64,000 bases of DNA from Amblyomma americanum (lineage: Eukaryota; Arthropoda; Arachnida; Ixodida; Ixodidae): the NCBI RefSeq assembly GCF_052857255.1, contig NW_027526484.1:593501-657500 (forward strand), written 5' to 3'. Positions 12,000 through 22,899 of this stretch are shown here, piece by piece. Every line of letters begins with the position of its first letter. The first letter of the stretch is position 1. Position numbers and translations under genes: made by a program. The notes below the pieces were generated by a model. That model searched no databases. It was not told where the DNA came from and was given only the letters and a program-made list of their open reading frames with translations.

Positions 12000-13340
12000 A
12001 ATGGCAAAGACGGTAGTGTGAATAACATGGTTTTTTAATGGAACGTTCTTGCAGCCTAATGTGGTTGGACACATTTTCCCATTTTTCATTCGCAGGTTGA
12101 AAATCAAGCGCAGTAACTTAGCTCAACAGGTATATGTAAAAGCCTTTCGAGGGTCAGTTTGTCGAGGCGTAGAAGTGAAGATGGGATTATTCAGTGCCTG
12201 TGCAATGAATTTGTTGCGTTTGTGACTGCCTTTCAGATCTTAGTTTATTTTTGCGCAGCTTTGCCTGTACCTCGTACTGATTTTCACTTGATGTCATTGC
12301 CTCTCATTGCCTCTCTCTTTCAATGTTTTAAGCTAAAATGATTTGTACTATAGCCGCACCGCGTCTCTACTTGACACTTTCACCACGGGAGCAATTTTCG
12401 AAGCCATAAATGCTGTGCATCATGGACCACCGGTGGGCCACCTTTAATTTTCTTGGATGCGTCTCGACAATTCACAGGCAGCGGCGGTTATGCGAAATTC
12501 TTGGAACCGCCAACAGATGGCAATGTAGACCTATTTGAAAAATCAGAGCTGTACCACGGCTGCATCGTGCGTCTCAATATTCGTGGCCGCACAGCATACT
12601 CACGACTTGTGTCAACGGCGACTCGAGACGCAGTAAATGTGTTAAGCACGTAAGCTGCTGTCACCATAGAGGCGGTAGCTCTCGTTGATTTTGAGCACTT
12701 ATCCCAATTATTGCGTGACTCTTATGTTTTTGAGCACTGCGAAATTAGTACGTACCTGCAGCTGACTATACCAGGAACAATATACGCAGAAAGCAGTTAC
12801 TAGGTTTTAATTCCTGAGGGTCACTACCTTTATTTAAAAGGGTACAATGCGAAATCGCCGGAATAAAATTGCCTTTGGTACACACACCGAGTACTTTTAT
12901 ACATTAACTTCTCCAAGGTCGTAGCAGATAGGTGTTTGTATTAATGCATATTTGGTTGGGGCTGTAATGTGAACAGTGCTTTCGCACACACGTTGGTATC
13001 GGTTACTATGATTTTTTCACAGTCATTCAGTAGGAGTTGATATATAGTTTTGCTGATATGGCTATTTCTTGTTATTTTCAAGGGTTACTAAATTTTACCA
13101 CCACGCACCTTACTTTCACTAACTTGCATGGCAGTAGCAAACTGGGCGAAGAGTTACCAGCTTTTTGTTAATAAGCACTACGACATTTTTTAAGGATCTA
13201 GTGTCACGGTTTTGCAGGCAGAAACAACATTTCAAGAACACTAATAATATTGTATAGCGTTACTTTCACAAATTCTCTCTCACTTAGTTACTTACTTTCA
13301 CTACTTTGTAAGTTATTATCGTTTGGCTTGGAATAGTTTA
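12000..13340. other. Non-coding stretch within intron 7
   Basis: A 66-codon frame at 12453-12653 (plus) has no recognisable motif. Nothing else was seen. Confidence 0.4.
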
Positions 13341-13420
13341 TCGGGTGTTTAACGTCAGAAAGCGACTCAGGCAATGATGGACGCCGTAGTGAAGAGCTCC
13401 GGAAATTTCGACCGCCTGGG
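13341..13420 (-). repeat. 3' part of a Ruka-like SINE split by an LTR element
   Basis: It matches the 3' body of the SINE at 2813-3039 up to the CTGGG at 13416-13420, where the LTR starts. The SINE resumes at 19975 with the same CTGGG. Confidence 0.8.
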
Positions 13421-14251
13421 TGTCGCGAATTCGTAACGCGTCCCCGACTTTCCAAAGCGGAACGCCATTGCGTGCAGATTCGAGCAAGAGAACAAACAGA
13501 TCAAACAAAACAAAACGAAGCCGTATTTATAATTTAAAGGAAAAGAGCCAATAAGAAAAGCAAACAACAATAAAACACACTATACACGCGTACAAAACTG
13601 CAGGTCCAAGGAAAGCATTCACCAGATATTGAGCGTCCCGGGTGAAGTGGGGATGCCTTGCCGACGGGATGGACCGCGGGTTGATGAACTGCGAGGCGTC
13701 GCTGGCGTTGCGTCGACGGAAGCGGCGAAAAAGAGCCAGGTGGTACTAGCAGCGGAGAGGATCGACTCCAGGAAGACGCCGGTGGTCTCCCGTCAACAGC
13801 CCGAGGAACTTGGCATCAGCAGGAAAAGCGTAGCCAGGACCCGTCGACGGTGTCTCGAAACACCGGAGGTTTAATGCAGGCAGGGGTGCCTTTCGGCAAC
13901 ACGGACCCTCAGTTCATCGGCTGCCACCTCGATGGTTGCAAGGAACGCAGTAGGCTTGCGTCGGTGATCGAAGGGAGGGCACGGCAGCACGGATCCAACG
14001 TCTGACGGCTGCCACCTCCACGCTTGAATGACACGATCTCCGCTGCTGTCTCTCTTCACACCTCGGTATCTGACACGTCAGCTCTCCGCTGCTCGTGCTC
14101 GCCACGCTCTTCGTCGCCGTCACCTCGCACAAACTATTCGCACGCGCACACGCGCAACTGTGGGCTGGCACGTGCAGCGCTTCGCTATTGACGCACCACT
14201 GTGGACGCACCGCGTTCGAAAATCCCCCGACGATCTCATGGGCACATTGCA
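13421..14251 (-). repeat. 3' LTR of the Gmr1-like element
   Basis: It begins TGTCGCGAATT and ends ACATTGCA (plus-strand reading) and aligns along its length with 19149-19974, with scattered differences and small indels. The adjoining C-rich stretch (14252-14275) is the polypurine tract of the minus strand. Confidence 0.85.
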
Positions 14252-14654
14252 AATGCCCCCCCCCCTCTCCCTTCGGAAAAGTTTTTCACATAGAAAGAAC
14301 TGCCGTTGGTGCACACAAGGCTTATGTTCATGTGGTAAACGGACAAGTTAGATGCTGCCGGTCACCGAAGGCACTTTTGACAGTGACACATGGAGGCACA
14401 TGGAAACGCGCACAGAAGGAAGATGGGGTCAAACCTTATACATCTGGCAAAAGAGAAAATAAAATCAGTAGAAAAATATCAGACACAAACTTTAAACATG
14501 TCTGTGCGATGAAGGTGAATATGTACACACTAAACAATCCATAATTGGAGAACGAAGGAAGAAGAAAGAAAAACAAGCCACAAACACTACCACACTGCAT
14601 TTGCACAGGTAACCATTGCAAGCACCGGATAGTAGCACTGTACATTGGGCATTA

Positions 14655-16048
14655 CCCTCCGGCAATTTGAAAACGACTCATGCAATCGGCGCCTACGTTT
14701 TCGGAGTCCTTGATGTACTTTACACTAACGGTATATACTCTTGTAATGTTAAGCTCCAACGCAGTATACTGCTGTTCAATTGATTTGCCTTTGTTAAGTA
14801 TTGCAAGAGTTGATGGTCAGTGTGAATGATGAAGAACGTCCTGTGCAAGAATATGTGGAATTTCTCAACCGCCCAGACTATCGCCAAACACTCGCATTCA
14901 ATTGCTGAGTAGAGAGATTTGCAAGGTAACTGTCAAATCGCATATGATAATGTGTGGAGGATTCCATCATGCTCCTGCAAAAGACCGGCGCCTATGCTGA
15001 CCTCGGAAGCATCTCTGCGAAGCATGAACTACACACTGAGAATTGGAGCTCTTAATACGGGCCTGGAGGTTAATACGTTCTTGAGCTCGTCAAAAGCGGT
15101 TTGCCGTTGTGGTGTCCAAGAGACAAGGTTGCGTACATTTTTGCGTGTCATCTCCACGAGCGGTTGGACTTTGTCGGCATAGCCTGGGATGAACTCGTGG
15201 TAGTATCCGGCAGGCCCAAGTAAGGAATGCACTTGCTTCTTCGTCTTTGGAAGCAGTATGTTGACAAGCTTTTCCACCACCGTTTCCAACGGTCGGATGG
15301 TTCCTTCTCCAAGCTGGTGTCCAAGAAAAGAGATGCTAGTGGCTCTGATTTCACTCTTCTGCGGCTTTATCGTGAGGCCGGCCTCGCACACCCTGCTAAA
15401 GAGTCTGTTTAAAGTCCAAAGAGCTTCTTCCCAGGTAGAGGTCGCTACAATAACATCGTCGATGTAATGAACGACATTGTCTATGCCTTGTAAATGAATG
15501 CGCATCAGGCGCGTAAATGTAGCCGATGTTGTCTTAATGCCGAAGGTCATATATACAAAGTGATAGTGACCAGATTGGGTAGATAACGCTGTTTTTGGTC
15601 TCGAAGCTTCCTCCAAGGGTACTTGCCAGTAGCCTTTAGCAAGGTCAAATTTTGAAAAGTACACCTTGGTTCTAACCTCACTAAATATTACATCTCTCCT
15701 TGTAGTGGGGTCTGCATCAAACAGAAGAACTTCAATGATGCGTCGAAAGTTGATGCAAGTCCGATAGGTGTTGTCTTTTTAATCAGAACGAGGGGGAATT
15801 GTATGGAGATATGAACGTTCATTGACCCATAATTTGATCATCTCATCTAGCTCCTTTTCGACCACATCCTTCATGGTAAAAGGCAACGGGTATTGCGGGG
15901 TATTCACGAATTCAGAAATCGAGAGCCTGAGTTGACACTCCACTATATTAGTCTTCCCGGGAATCTCGGAAAAGATGTCTGCATACGTCTTAAGTAAGCT
16001 GCGAATCTCCTGATGTTGGTCATCGTCGAGCTTGATGGAGATTTGCAC
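14655..16048 (-). pseudogene. Reverse transcriptase and RNase H of the Gmr1-like element, broken
   Basis: The RT begins around 16048 with a DIFSEIPGKT segment, then PYPLPF..., then (frame broken near 15780-15660) VYFSKFDLAKGYWQVPL, the catalytic VVHYIDDVIVA, and SFLGHQLGEGTI. RNase H follows from about 15030 to 14690 with LRRDASEVSIGAG, ECECLAIVWAVEKF and TDHQLLQYL. It ends near 14655 in DCMSRFQIAGG and a stop. At least one stop lies in the RT linker and one in RNase H. Nothing integrase-like follows, so RNase H is the last pol domain before the 3' LTR. Confidence 0.8.
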
Positions 16049-17530
16049 GGCTTCAATTCCTTTACTGTGGTCCGTGCTAAGGGTAGGCAGTTGTTCGTCA
16101 GAGTCACCTTCTTCGAATACGACGTAAGATTACGCCTGCACGGTCTCTTCGGACGCACGCTCTTCTTACCATTTGAGAATATTGATGTAAATTGGTTCTG
16201 AGTGTGGCCCAAGTCGATCCAATAATCCACGTCGTTCTTTTTGCCAGAAACCACGAATGAACCTTTCCACTGCATCAAGAGTTTATTTTGGCTACTCGGC
16301 AAAAGAATGAGGACATGATCTCCAACCCTTAACTGCCGCGTCTTGCTGTTCCTCTCATAGTATCTCTTCGGAGAGTGTTTGACACGCAACAAATTTTAAT
16401 GTGCCGCCCTCACAGTTTGATCGACACGTTCTCTTAGATCGAGAATGTAACCGTATGTCGTCTTCGTGTCTGCTCCAAGCTCTTCCCTTGTCCAGAACTT
16501 TCTGAGGACTGTGAGCGGTCCTCGCACATGTCGTCCAAATATCAACTCAAACGAAGAAAGCCCAGACTCGCTAGCGGCACCTCTCTGCATGCGAACAGAA
16601 ACGGAGCCATATAATGATCCCATGTTTTGGGCTGCTCATGACTGTGCTTCTGCAGCATCTGCTTGAGTGTGCCGTTAAATTTCTCTACCATTCTAATGCA
16701 CATTGGATGGTAAGAAGCGTGCTGAGATGTTTCACCGCCAAGAGATCATTCAGCACTCTCATCATTTCAGAAGTGAAGCAGGAGCCCTGGTCGCAAAGGA
16801 TCTCTCTCGGCAAACCTATTCGTGAAAACATCTCCACCAAACCCTCTGCCACGGTAGTTGAATCTATATTTGGCCGAGCCACGGCGTCGGGATACCGCGT
16901 GGCAAAATATACGAGAGTGAGAATATATTTATTCCATTTCACCGATGTGGGCGACAAGGGACCGACAATATCGACAGAGACCCGATCAAAAGGAGTGTAG
17001 ATAAGAGGCATGCGTTAAAACGGAGCTTTCCCTACTTTGCCTTTCGGGCACGTCCTTTGGCACGAGTCGCACGACATGACATACCTCTTAATCTCCTCCT
17101 TCAATCCTGGCCGGTAGAATTCTTTCAGAACTCGATCTGTAGTCTTCTTATTGCTCTGATGCCCCGCCAACGGGTTTTTGTGGGCAAGCCTTAAAACCTG
17201 CGATCTGCAATACTTTGGAAGAACTACCTGTCGAGCCTATCTGCCAGAGGCTAGATGATAGAGGCGGTACAACAAACCCTTTTCGACAGAATACGAGTGC
17301 GAAGTGCCGTGCTTGCCGTGGAACACCTTTTTTACTTTCACCCAACACGCCTTCAATGACCCATCCTCTCTTTGCTTTTTTTCTAACATCCCATTGGTAA
17401 ACCTCATGGGACGAACGCTTAAAGCAATATTTTCCCTCCTTCGTCCGGAAACTTCCTTTCCAGCCAACAGCACTTTTGGTCCTGGCCTTCACCACTTCCA
17501 CTGGCAGCCTCGTCATTCACTATGCGAGGA
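15950..17530 (-). pseudogene. Integrase of the Gmr1-like element, broken
   Basis: Reading from about 17200 on the minus strand there is a zinc-binding HHCC segment (VLRLAHKNPLAGHQ ... SCDSCQRTCPKG). Then comes the catalytic core with SVDIVGPLSP (first Asp), ILCDQGSCFTSEM (second Asp) and, after a frameshift, MVEKFNGTLKQ (Glu). A C-terminal part with LRVGDHVLILLPS leads directly into the RT. A stop separates the zinc finger from the core. The region is the main evidence for the unusual pol order. The segment 17200-17530 is less certain. Confidence 0.75.
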
Positions 17531-17559
17531 CATAATTTACCAACGTCCTCCGATCTCTT

Positions 17560-17900
17560 CTAATTAATGTCTGGATTTGACGGCTCACGGGCCTTTGGTA
17601 AATTTCAAATTATGACATCGATCGTACAATGGTGTCTCCATGCACTTTATCAGGGCCGTGCCAGTGAAATAGGGCGAAACGATATGAACTGCTGCCTCGG
17701 GCACTTCCAGATTGCTGCCGTCCACAATGAACACCGTATATCTCGAGCCGGTGAGCTGAGTCAGGAACTAGGGCTCTCCGCACAACCACGGTATTGCTCC
17801 CCGTGTGCGGTTAAACACGTACGGGTAGGCCTCGGAGCCCTCCCTCTGCAGGCATGTGTTGTGCGTCTGCAGGCTTTTTCAGGACAAGTCTGACCACCAC
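17560..17900 (-). pseudogene. Aspartic protease of the Gmr1-like element, active site mutated
   Basis: Between Gag and integrase the minus strand reads HTGSNTVVVRRALVPDS and later VDGSNLEVPEAAVHIV. This matches the DTGS-type start of retroviral-type proteases with the catalytic Asp replaced by His (codon at 17807-17805). The frame is interrupted nearby. Confidence 0.6.
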
Positions 17901-18019
17901 CTTACCCTCAGCTACTTAAAGTCTACCTGCTCTTGAAGACACCGTTTCACGCGCAACACACACTGGCTGAACACAACAGGACGACTGCTTCGGGTTTTCG
18001 TGCTTACTTAAACAGGAAC

Positions 18020-19108
18020 TTACTTCATGCCCTGTTTTTTGGCAATAAATGCAATAAAGCTGTTTTCGTTTAAAGCGATAGTCGACAGCCTTATGTCTAT
18101 GTCGGTTACAAATGATGCACCTTCCTAACTTTGTACTTGATGGGATAGCCTGTTATACGTAGTGGCACAGACAGGGGCTTAATTGTTTACATTCTTTTTA
18201 GGCTGCCCCACAATACTTTCTGTCTACTTGATGGAAAATTCTTCCCTCTTGGGATGCCCACTTCGAACGAGTCTTTGAACGAAGACAAGTTTCTTTGCCG
18301 CTGGGCCTCTAGAAAGGTTGTCTGCTGCCTCAACCATTTTGTCCTGCGTCTTGCACTCTTTTTCTCGAAGGAAAATCACCAGACGCCTATGACAGTTCCT
18401 CATGAACTGTTCAACCACTACCAAGTCACGTAAATCATTGTACGTTGTGGCCGTTCCCGGCATCTCGACCCATCTGTCGAAAAAAGTGAACAAGCGTACC
18501 GCGTTTTGCTTGCCTGTTTCTTTCTAGCGGCTTACTTTCACGAAACCTTTTGCGGTACCCCTCTGCTGCGAACCGAAAATGTTGGAGCAGGGCTAGTTTT
18601 GCCTTATCATAACCCATTGAATCTGCTGGGGACAGTCGACTGAACACACGAAGAGTCTCCCAGTCAAAGACATACTCAGTGCTGTAGCTCATTTCTCCTA
18701 GGGCTAGCTGTGCCCTTCTGCGATACGCTCAAAACATTTAAGGTAAGCATCCAAATCATGCCTACGATCATCGAACGGCGGAATCAGCTTGTGTGGGCCA
18801 ACCACTACTGACGGCCCCGGTGCGGGTTCTCGATTACCCTCACCGGCTTCTGTGAGCCTAAACTTGAGCTGCAATATACGCTCTTCAGCCTCTGCTAGCG
18901 ACTGTGCATGCTCGCATTCGGCTTCTGCTAGCGCCTTTTCATGCTTGTGTTGAGCATCGCGTTCGGCTTCATGTGCTGCACGTTCCTTCTCTTGCTCGGC
19001 AGCCAACCACGTGCGCAGCTCGGCGTCTTTCAACCCCAACTCTCTCCCTAACTCAATTAACTCATTTAGCGTGCTCATTGTTTTCATATTCTTAAAAGGA
19101 TCTCTCAA
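18020..19108 (-). pseudogene. Gag of the Gmr1-like element, frameshifted
   Basis: The frame starts about 20 bases inside the primer site with MRDPFKNMKTMSTLNEL. It continues as an acidic coiled coil rich in Ala, Glu and His (about residues 35-85) and then PPFDDRRHDLDAYLKCFERI, the start of the capsid. Frames shift near 18700 and 18490. Two zinc-knuckle sequences lie at about 18125-18020; one is perfect (CIYCQKTGHEVSSC) and one has lost its last Cys. Confidence 0.75.
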
Positions 19109-19128
19109 TATAAGTTAAATGGCTTCGC

Positions 19129-19146
19129 CCTGTCGCGCGGACGCCA
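19129..19146 (-). other. Primer-binding site of the Gmr1-like element
   Basis: On the minus strand TGGCGTCCGCGCGACAGG begins two bases after the 5' LTR. It starts with TGG, as expected for pairing with a tRNA CCA end. The tRNA is not identified. Confidence 0.6.
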
Positions 19147-19148
19147 AT

Positions 19149-19974
19149 TGCCGCGAATTGTCGCGTCCCCGAATTTCCGAAGGGGAACGCTATCGTGAGC
19201 AGGTTCGAACAAGAGAACAAAGAGATCAAGCAAAACAAAACGAAGCCGTATTTATAATTTAAAGGAAAAGAGCCAATAAGAAAAACAAACAACAATAAAA
19301 CACATTCAACACGCGTACAAAACTGCAGGTCAAAGGAAAGCGTTCACCAGATATTGAGCGTCCCAGGTGAAGTGGGGATGTCTTGCAGACAGGATGGAAC
19401 GCGGGTTGATGAACTGCGACACGTCGCTGGCGTTGCGTCGACGGAAGTGGCGAAAAAGAGTCAGGTGGTACTAGCAGCGGAGAGGATTGACTGCAGGAAG
19501 ACGCCGATGGTCTCCCGTCAACAGCCCGAAGAACTTGGCACCAGCAGGAGAAGCGTAGCTTGGACCCGTCGATGTCGTGCCGAAACTACGGAGTTTTAAT
19601 GCAGGCAAGGGTGCCTTTCGGCAGCACGGACCCTCAGTCGGTCGGCTGCCACCCCCACGGTTGCAAGGAACGCAGGAGGCGTGCGTCGGTGATCCAAGGG
19701 AGGTCCACGGCAGCACGACCCAACGTCCAAAGGCTACCACCTACACGCTTGAATGACACGATATCCGCTGCTCTGTGTCCCTTCACCCCTCGGTTTTCTG
19801 ACACGTCAGCTCTCCGCTGCTCGTGCTCGCTACGCTCTTCATCGCCTCACAAACACCTTTCTCACGCGCACAGGCGCAACGCTGGGCTGGAACGCGCAGA
19901 GCTCCGCTGTTCGATACACCACGGTCGACGCACCGCGTTCGAAAATCACCCGGTGTTTTCATGTGCACATCACA
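19149..19974 (-). repeat. 5' LTR of the Gmr1-like element
   Basis: It pairs with 13421-14251. It ends CACATCACA next to the CTGGG duplication. The start at 19149 (TGCCGCGAATT) is chosen because it aligns with the other LTR and leaves a primer site two bases inside. Confidence 0.8.
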
Positions 19975-20124
19975 CTGGGGTTCTTTAACATGCACTGACA
20001 TCGCGGAGTACACGGGGCTCTAGAAATTTGCCGCCATCGAAATTCGACCGCCGCGGTCAGAATCGAGACCGCGTCCTTCATCTCAGCAGCCGAGTGCCAT
20101 AACCATTGAGACACTGCGGCGGGG
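19975..20124 (-). repeat. Head part of the split Ruka-like SINE
   Basis: It continues the SINE interrupted at 13420, from CTGGGGTTCTTTAAC to the tRNA-like head near 20110. Joined with 13341-13420 it gives one near full-length copy. Confidence 0.8.
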
Positions 20125-20556
20125 TTACTATAGTTTCATGCCAGTACAGCTTTACTGTTGGGCTCTTGTCTTTTGCACCGAACTGGTAACACCTACCGTG
20201 AGTGTGTAGGCTCATGAAGTGCTTTATTCTGAATGGGAATTTTTTAGCCACCAATATTTTTTTTTGTTCCCGAATCATGTACGTGCACAAGTTTGCCAAC
20301 GCAGTTTCTTAGGTTGTGGCGTGGCAAGACGACCTACTTTGCCACACAGCACTGCTGACGCCGCTCATTCACACGTCTCTGTCACGGCTAAAGATTTTAG
20401 TCAGTTATTAAAAAAATGAAATAATTGTTTCATAACACAGCTCCTATCTAAGAGCAAAGAAAATAAAAAGTTTGGGCCTAAAATAAGTATCGTAAAATGC
20501 ACAGCCTGCATTCAGGGCCTTATCTTAACTGCGGGTGCATGCAAGATTACGCTTAC

Positions 20557-20643
20557 CTGATTACCCTTCTGACTATGGCAAGCAGGAAGACGATCACCCC
20601 ATTCCTTTCTTGCTTGTACACAATGAAAGCTAAGAGAAATCCG
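20557..20643 (-). CDS. NRF-6-like gene, exon 7
   Basis: The acceptor CTTTCTTTCAG precedes a first base that completes AGC from exon 6, giving CFFFFLSGFLLAFIVYKQE across the junction, the hallmark FFFLSGFLL helix of the acyltransferase-3 fold in this family. It ends VRRVI plus AG, with donor AG|GTAAGCG. The length of 87 bases fits phase 2 on both sides. Confidence 0.85.
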
Positions 20644-20659
20644 CTGAAAGAAAGCATTG

Positions 20660-22590
20660 AGAATATAAGTACAATGGTGACTGGCTATACAAGAGGGAAG
20701 TATTTCTTCAGCACAAATTGCTGCAAACCACGTCTTCTGTACTGTATACACTTTGTTCACTGATAGGTCACTGCGTGGACGGGAAGACTACTTAAAGGAA
20801 ATGTTACTGTTGTCTTCTACGCAAAGAACGTGTAACTGTGTCGCTACTACCACGTTGTCATCTGCTGTTCAGCGATACAGACTTGTTAACTGAAAACTGC
20901 ATTACGCGCGGCAACTCATAATTCTGGCTCGAGACGTGGGTCTGCCTCTCTGATACCCTGCAGCACGGTTAAAGCTACAGCTGCGTGGTGTCGGCTAACC
21001 GGGTGGAGGTAGCCATGCTAGCAAAGTTAACCTTGGGAAAAGCTACTGCTGACGTAAAAATGGTACCTATTAATCTTGACACTCTTTTAAGAGGGAATTG
21101 TAAAAATGTAAAGGCTCCGGGCAGGCACGACCGGCTATTACACTTGATAAACGCTTTGCGGCATAAAACCCAAAATTAACCTGGTGATTCGTTAGCTTCT
21201 GTGTGCAAGATCGGCGAGTTATTGCTCACCGCAAAACTTTCTTTGGTGGCTGTCGAAATCACAGGACTTCACAATACCCGGCTCAGCAGTGATTCTCCTG
21301 GCTACCGTGATTGGACAGCGGATCGCCGCCGGCCAGTCTGAGGGCAAAATTATTTACGAGGATGCGCGAACGCTTTTATAAGGCCCGCCCAAAAGACCTA
21401 AATTCATGAGGTTGTTCGTACGTGAGAAAAGCTCATGATTTCTCAGTGCGGGTTCACCCTGGGAATCCCGACAGGAATCACAGATACGGCGGAAGCATCG
21501 GGAAATCACCAACTTTTATTTCAAAACAGCTGAGTGAACTTGACCCCTCACTGCAAGATAGTTAGCAGCCGCTTCGATATTGCTATACAGCTTTATAACG
21601 GCTTCAGTAGAAGGCGTGCGAGGGCCTTCTCGCACAAGCTGGCATAAGTGCGGATGGCATATGTGTTGAATTAGGTGACTGACTGGGCCAGGCTATTGTA
21701 CAATTTGATATAGATGGCGGGCCGCCTTGAGAAAAAGATGAAAAAGGGGCTGACTGAAATCAGCCCCCCATACGAAGCCCCAGCTCCCACACTATCAAAC
21801 TGTGATGTTCAAAAATAAAAAAAATCGTCCATGTATTCAAATCGCGGTGTTAAAGAAAACTTCCAAAAATCGTCCATGTATTCGGCCTTCCTGCCGATTT
21901 CCAGCTCTCAAGAAAAATAATTTGATGACGGCAGTGATCGGCTGTGTTAAGGACTTGCCAACGACTGCTTTTCATTAATTTTTGCGTATGTGCGTGCACA
22001 GTTACTAAACACAACTTTTCTCGCGTTTAGTGGGTTCCATTGCAAGTAATCCGGAGCGGTACTAAGGCGCTGTGCTTCCGCAGTGGCTAGGCTCCTTCTC
22101 TAACTGCATTTTGTTGTCACCTATTTCAATTTTCTCCTTGCGCGAGCTCGCACGACCGTTTCGTATACCACTGATGCGGCAACGTTGCTCGCCGAACATG
22201 CCTGCGCTCATGACTGTCAAGTTGTTCCAAATCCATATACATCTTGCAATGACATACGGTAGAACTCGCGCTTATGCTCTGGTGGCGGATGAATCGCAAT
22301 TAGTCGCCTCCATGGCTTGGCTGACGGACATGGCTGGACTTGCAGCCTGCCCATTCGACTGCCACAACGAGGCGACGCAGTCATGCGATGTTCCGGCGTC
22401 TGATAGAATCTCCCTCGCAGTTTCTGGTGTGATTGAGAAACCGCGGGGCTGTCGAAGGGATAGTGCACTAGCCAAGGAGAAAGTGGGAGGGCCAGGAGCG
22501 GAAGCAGTAGATACTGCAGGAAGATAAAATAGAGTGTGCGATGTGTGCATGCGCGGCGCTTGCGGCTGTAGGCTATTCTGATTAAGCCCG
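20660..22590. other. Intron 6, no gene recognised
   Basis: A 151-codon plus-strand frame at 22072-22527 has no recognisable domain. A short 18-base repeat (AAAATCGTCCATGTATTC) occurs twice near 21823 and 21866. Confidence 0.4.
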
Positions 22591-22603
22591 TTGTAACACG
22601 TAC

Positions 22604-22700
22604 CTCAAGAAGAAGAAGAAGCAGTCGACGCTCTTAAATCCCACCATTGTAAATATGTTCTGCCAGTTGTTGATATACACTACGGCGTTCACCATGTGGG
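22604..22700 (-). CDS. NRF-6-like gene, exon 6
   Basis: The acceptor is TTCTCTTCATCAG. The exon reads HMVNAVVYINNWQNIF, then GFKSVDCFFFF, matching the segment between GHSY and FFFLSGFLL in NRF-6 proteins, where SVDTFFF is typical. The donor is GAG|GTACGTG. It takes two bases to finish a codon from exon 5 and leaves two for exon 7. Confidence 0.85.
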
Positions 22701-22790
22701 CTGATGAAGAGAAAATGGGTATAAGTAAAGCTGAAGCTTTACGCTGTGCTGCGCTATGAGTAAAAACACAGTTAAATGCATCACCGCGAC

Positions 22791-22895
22791 AAATTTGGAC
22801 CACGCCATTCTTTAATACACGCTGACAACGCACAGCACGTAGGTCCTTTTCAATGGCGCCTACATCGAAAGGCGGAAGCCGCAGTCGCCGCGGAT
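22791..22895 (-). repeat. Diverged Ruka-like SINE fragment
   Basis: It aligns with the middle of the SINE at 2813-3039 (ATTCTTTAATACACGCTGAC against TTCTTTAACGTGCACTGAC) through to CCGCCGCGG-like sequence, with many substitutions. It sits in intron 5. Confidence 0.55.
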
Positions 22896-22899
22896 AAAT

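Larger units (their letters stand above)
13421..19974 (-). mobile_element. Ty3/gypsy LTR retrotransposon with integrase before reverse transcriptase (Gmr1-like order)
   Basis: A full element of 6.55 kb has LTRs of about 830 bp, TG...CA ends and a 5-bp target duplication CTGGG (13416-13420 and 19975-19979). On the minus strand the order is 5' LTR (19974-19149), primer site (19146-19129), Gag with zinc knuckles, protease, integrase, reverse transcriptase, RNase H, polypurine tract (about 14275-14252) and 3' LTR (14251-13421). Integrase upstream of RT is the Ty1/copia order, but the RT and RNase H sequences look Ty3-like. That combination defines the Gmr1 group. Several stops and frameshifts make it non-autonomous now. 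Confidence 0.8.

Noticed and set aside
14095..14544. 149-codon plus-strand ORF
   Set aside because: It overlaps an LTR and purine tract and has no motif; it is on the opposite strand to the element's genes.
17148..17516. 122-codon minus-strand ORF read as a separate protein
   Set aside because: It is an out-of-frame reading of the integrase N-terminal region.
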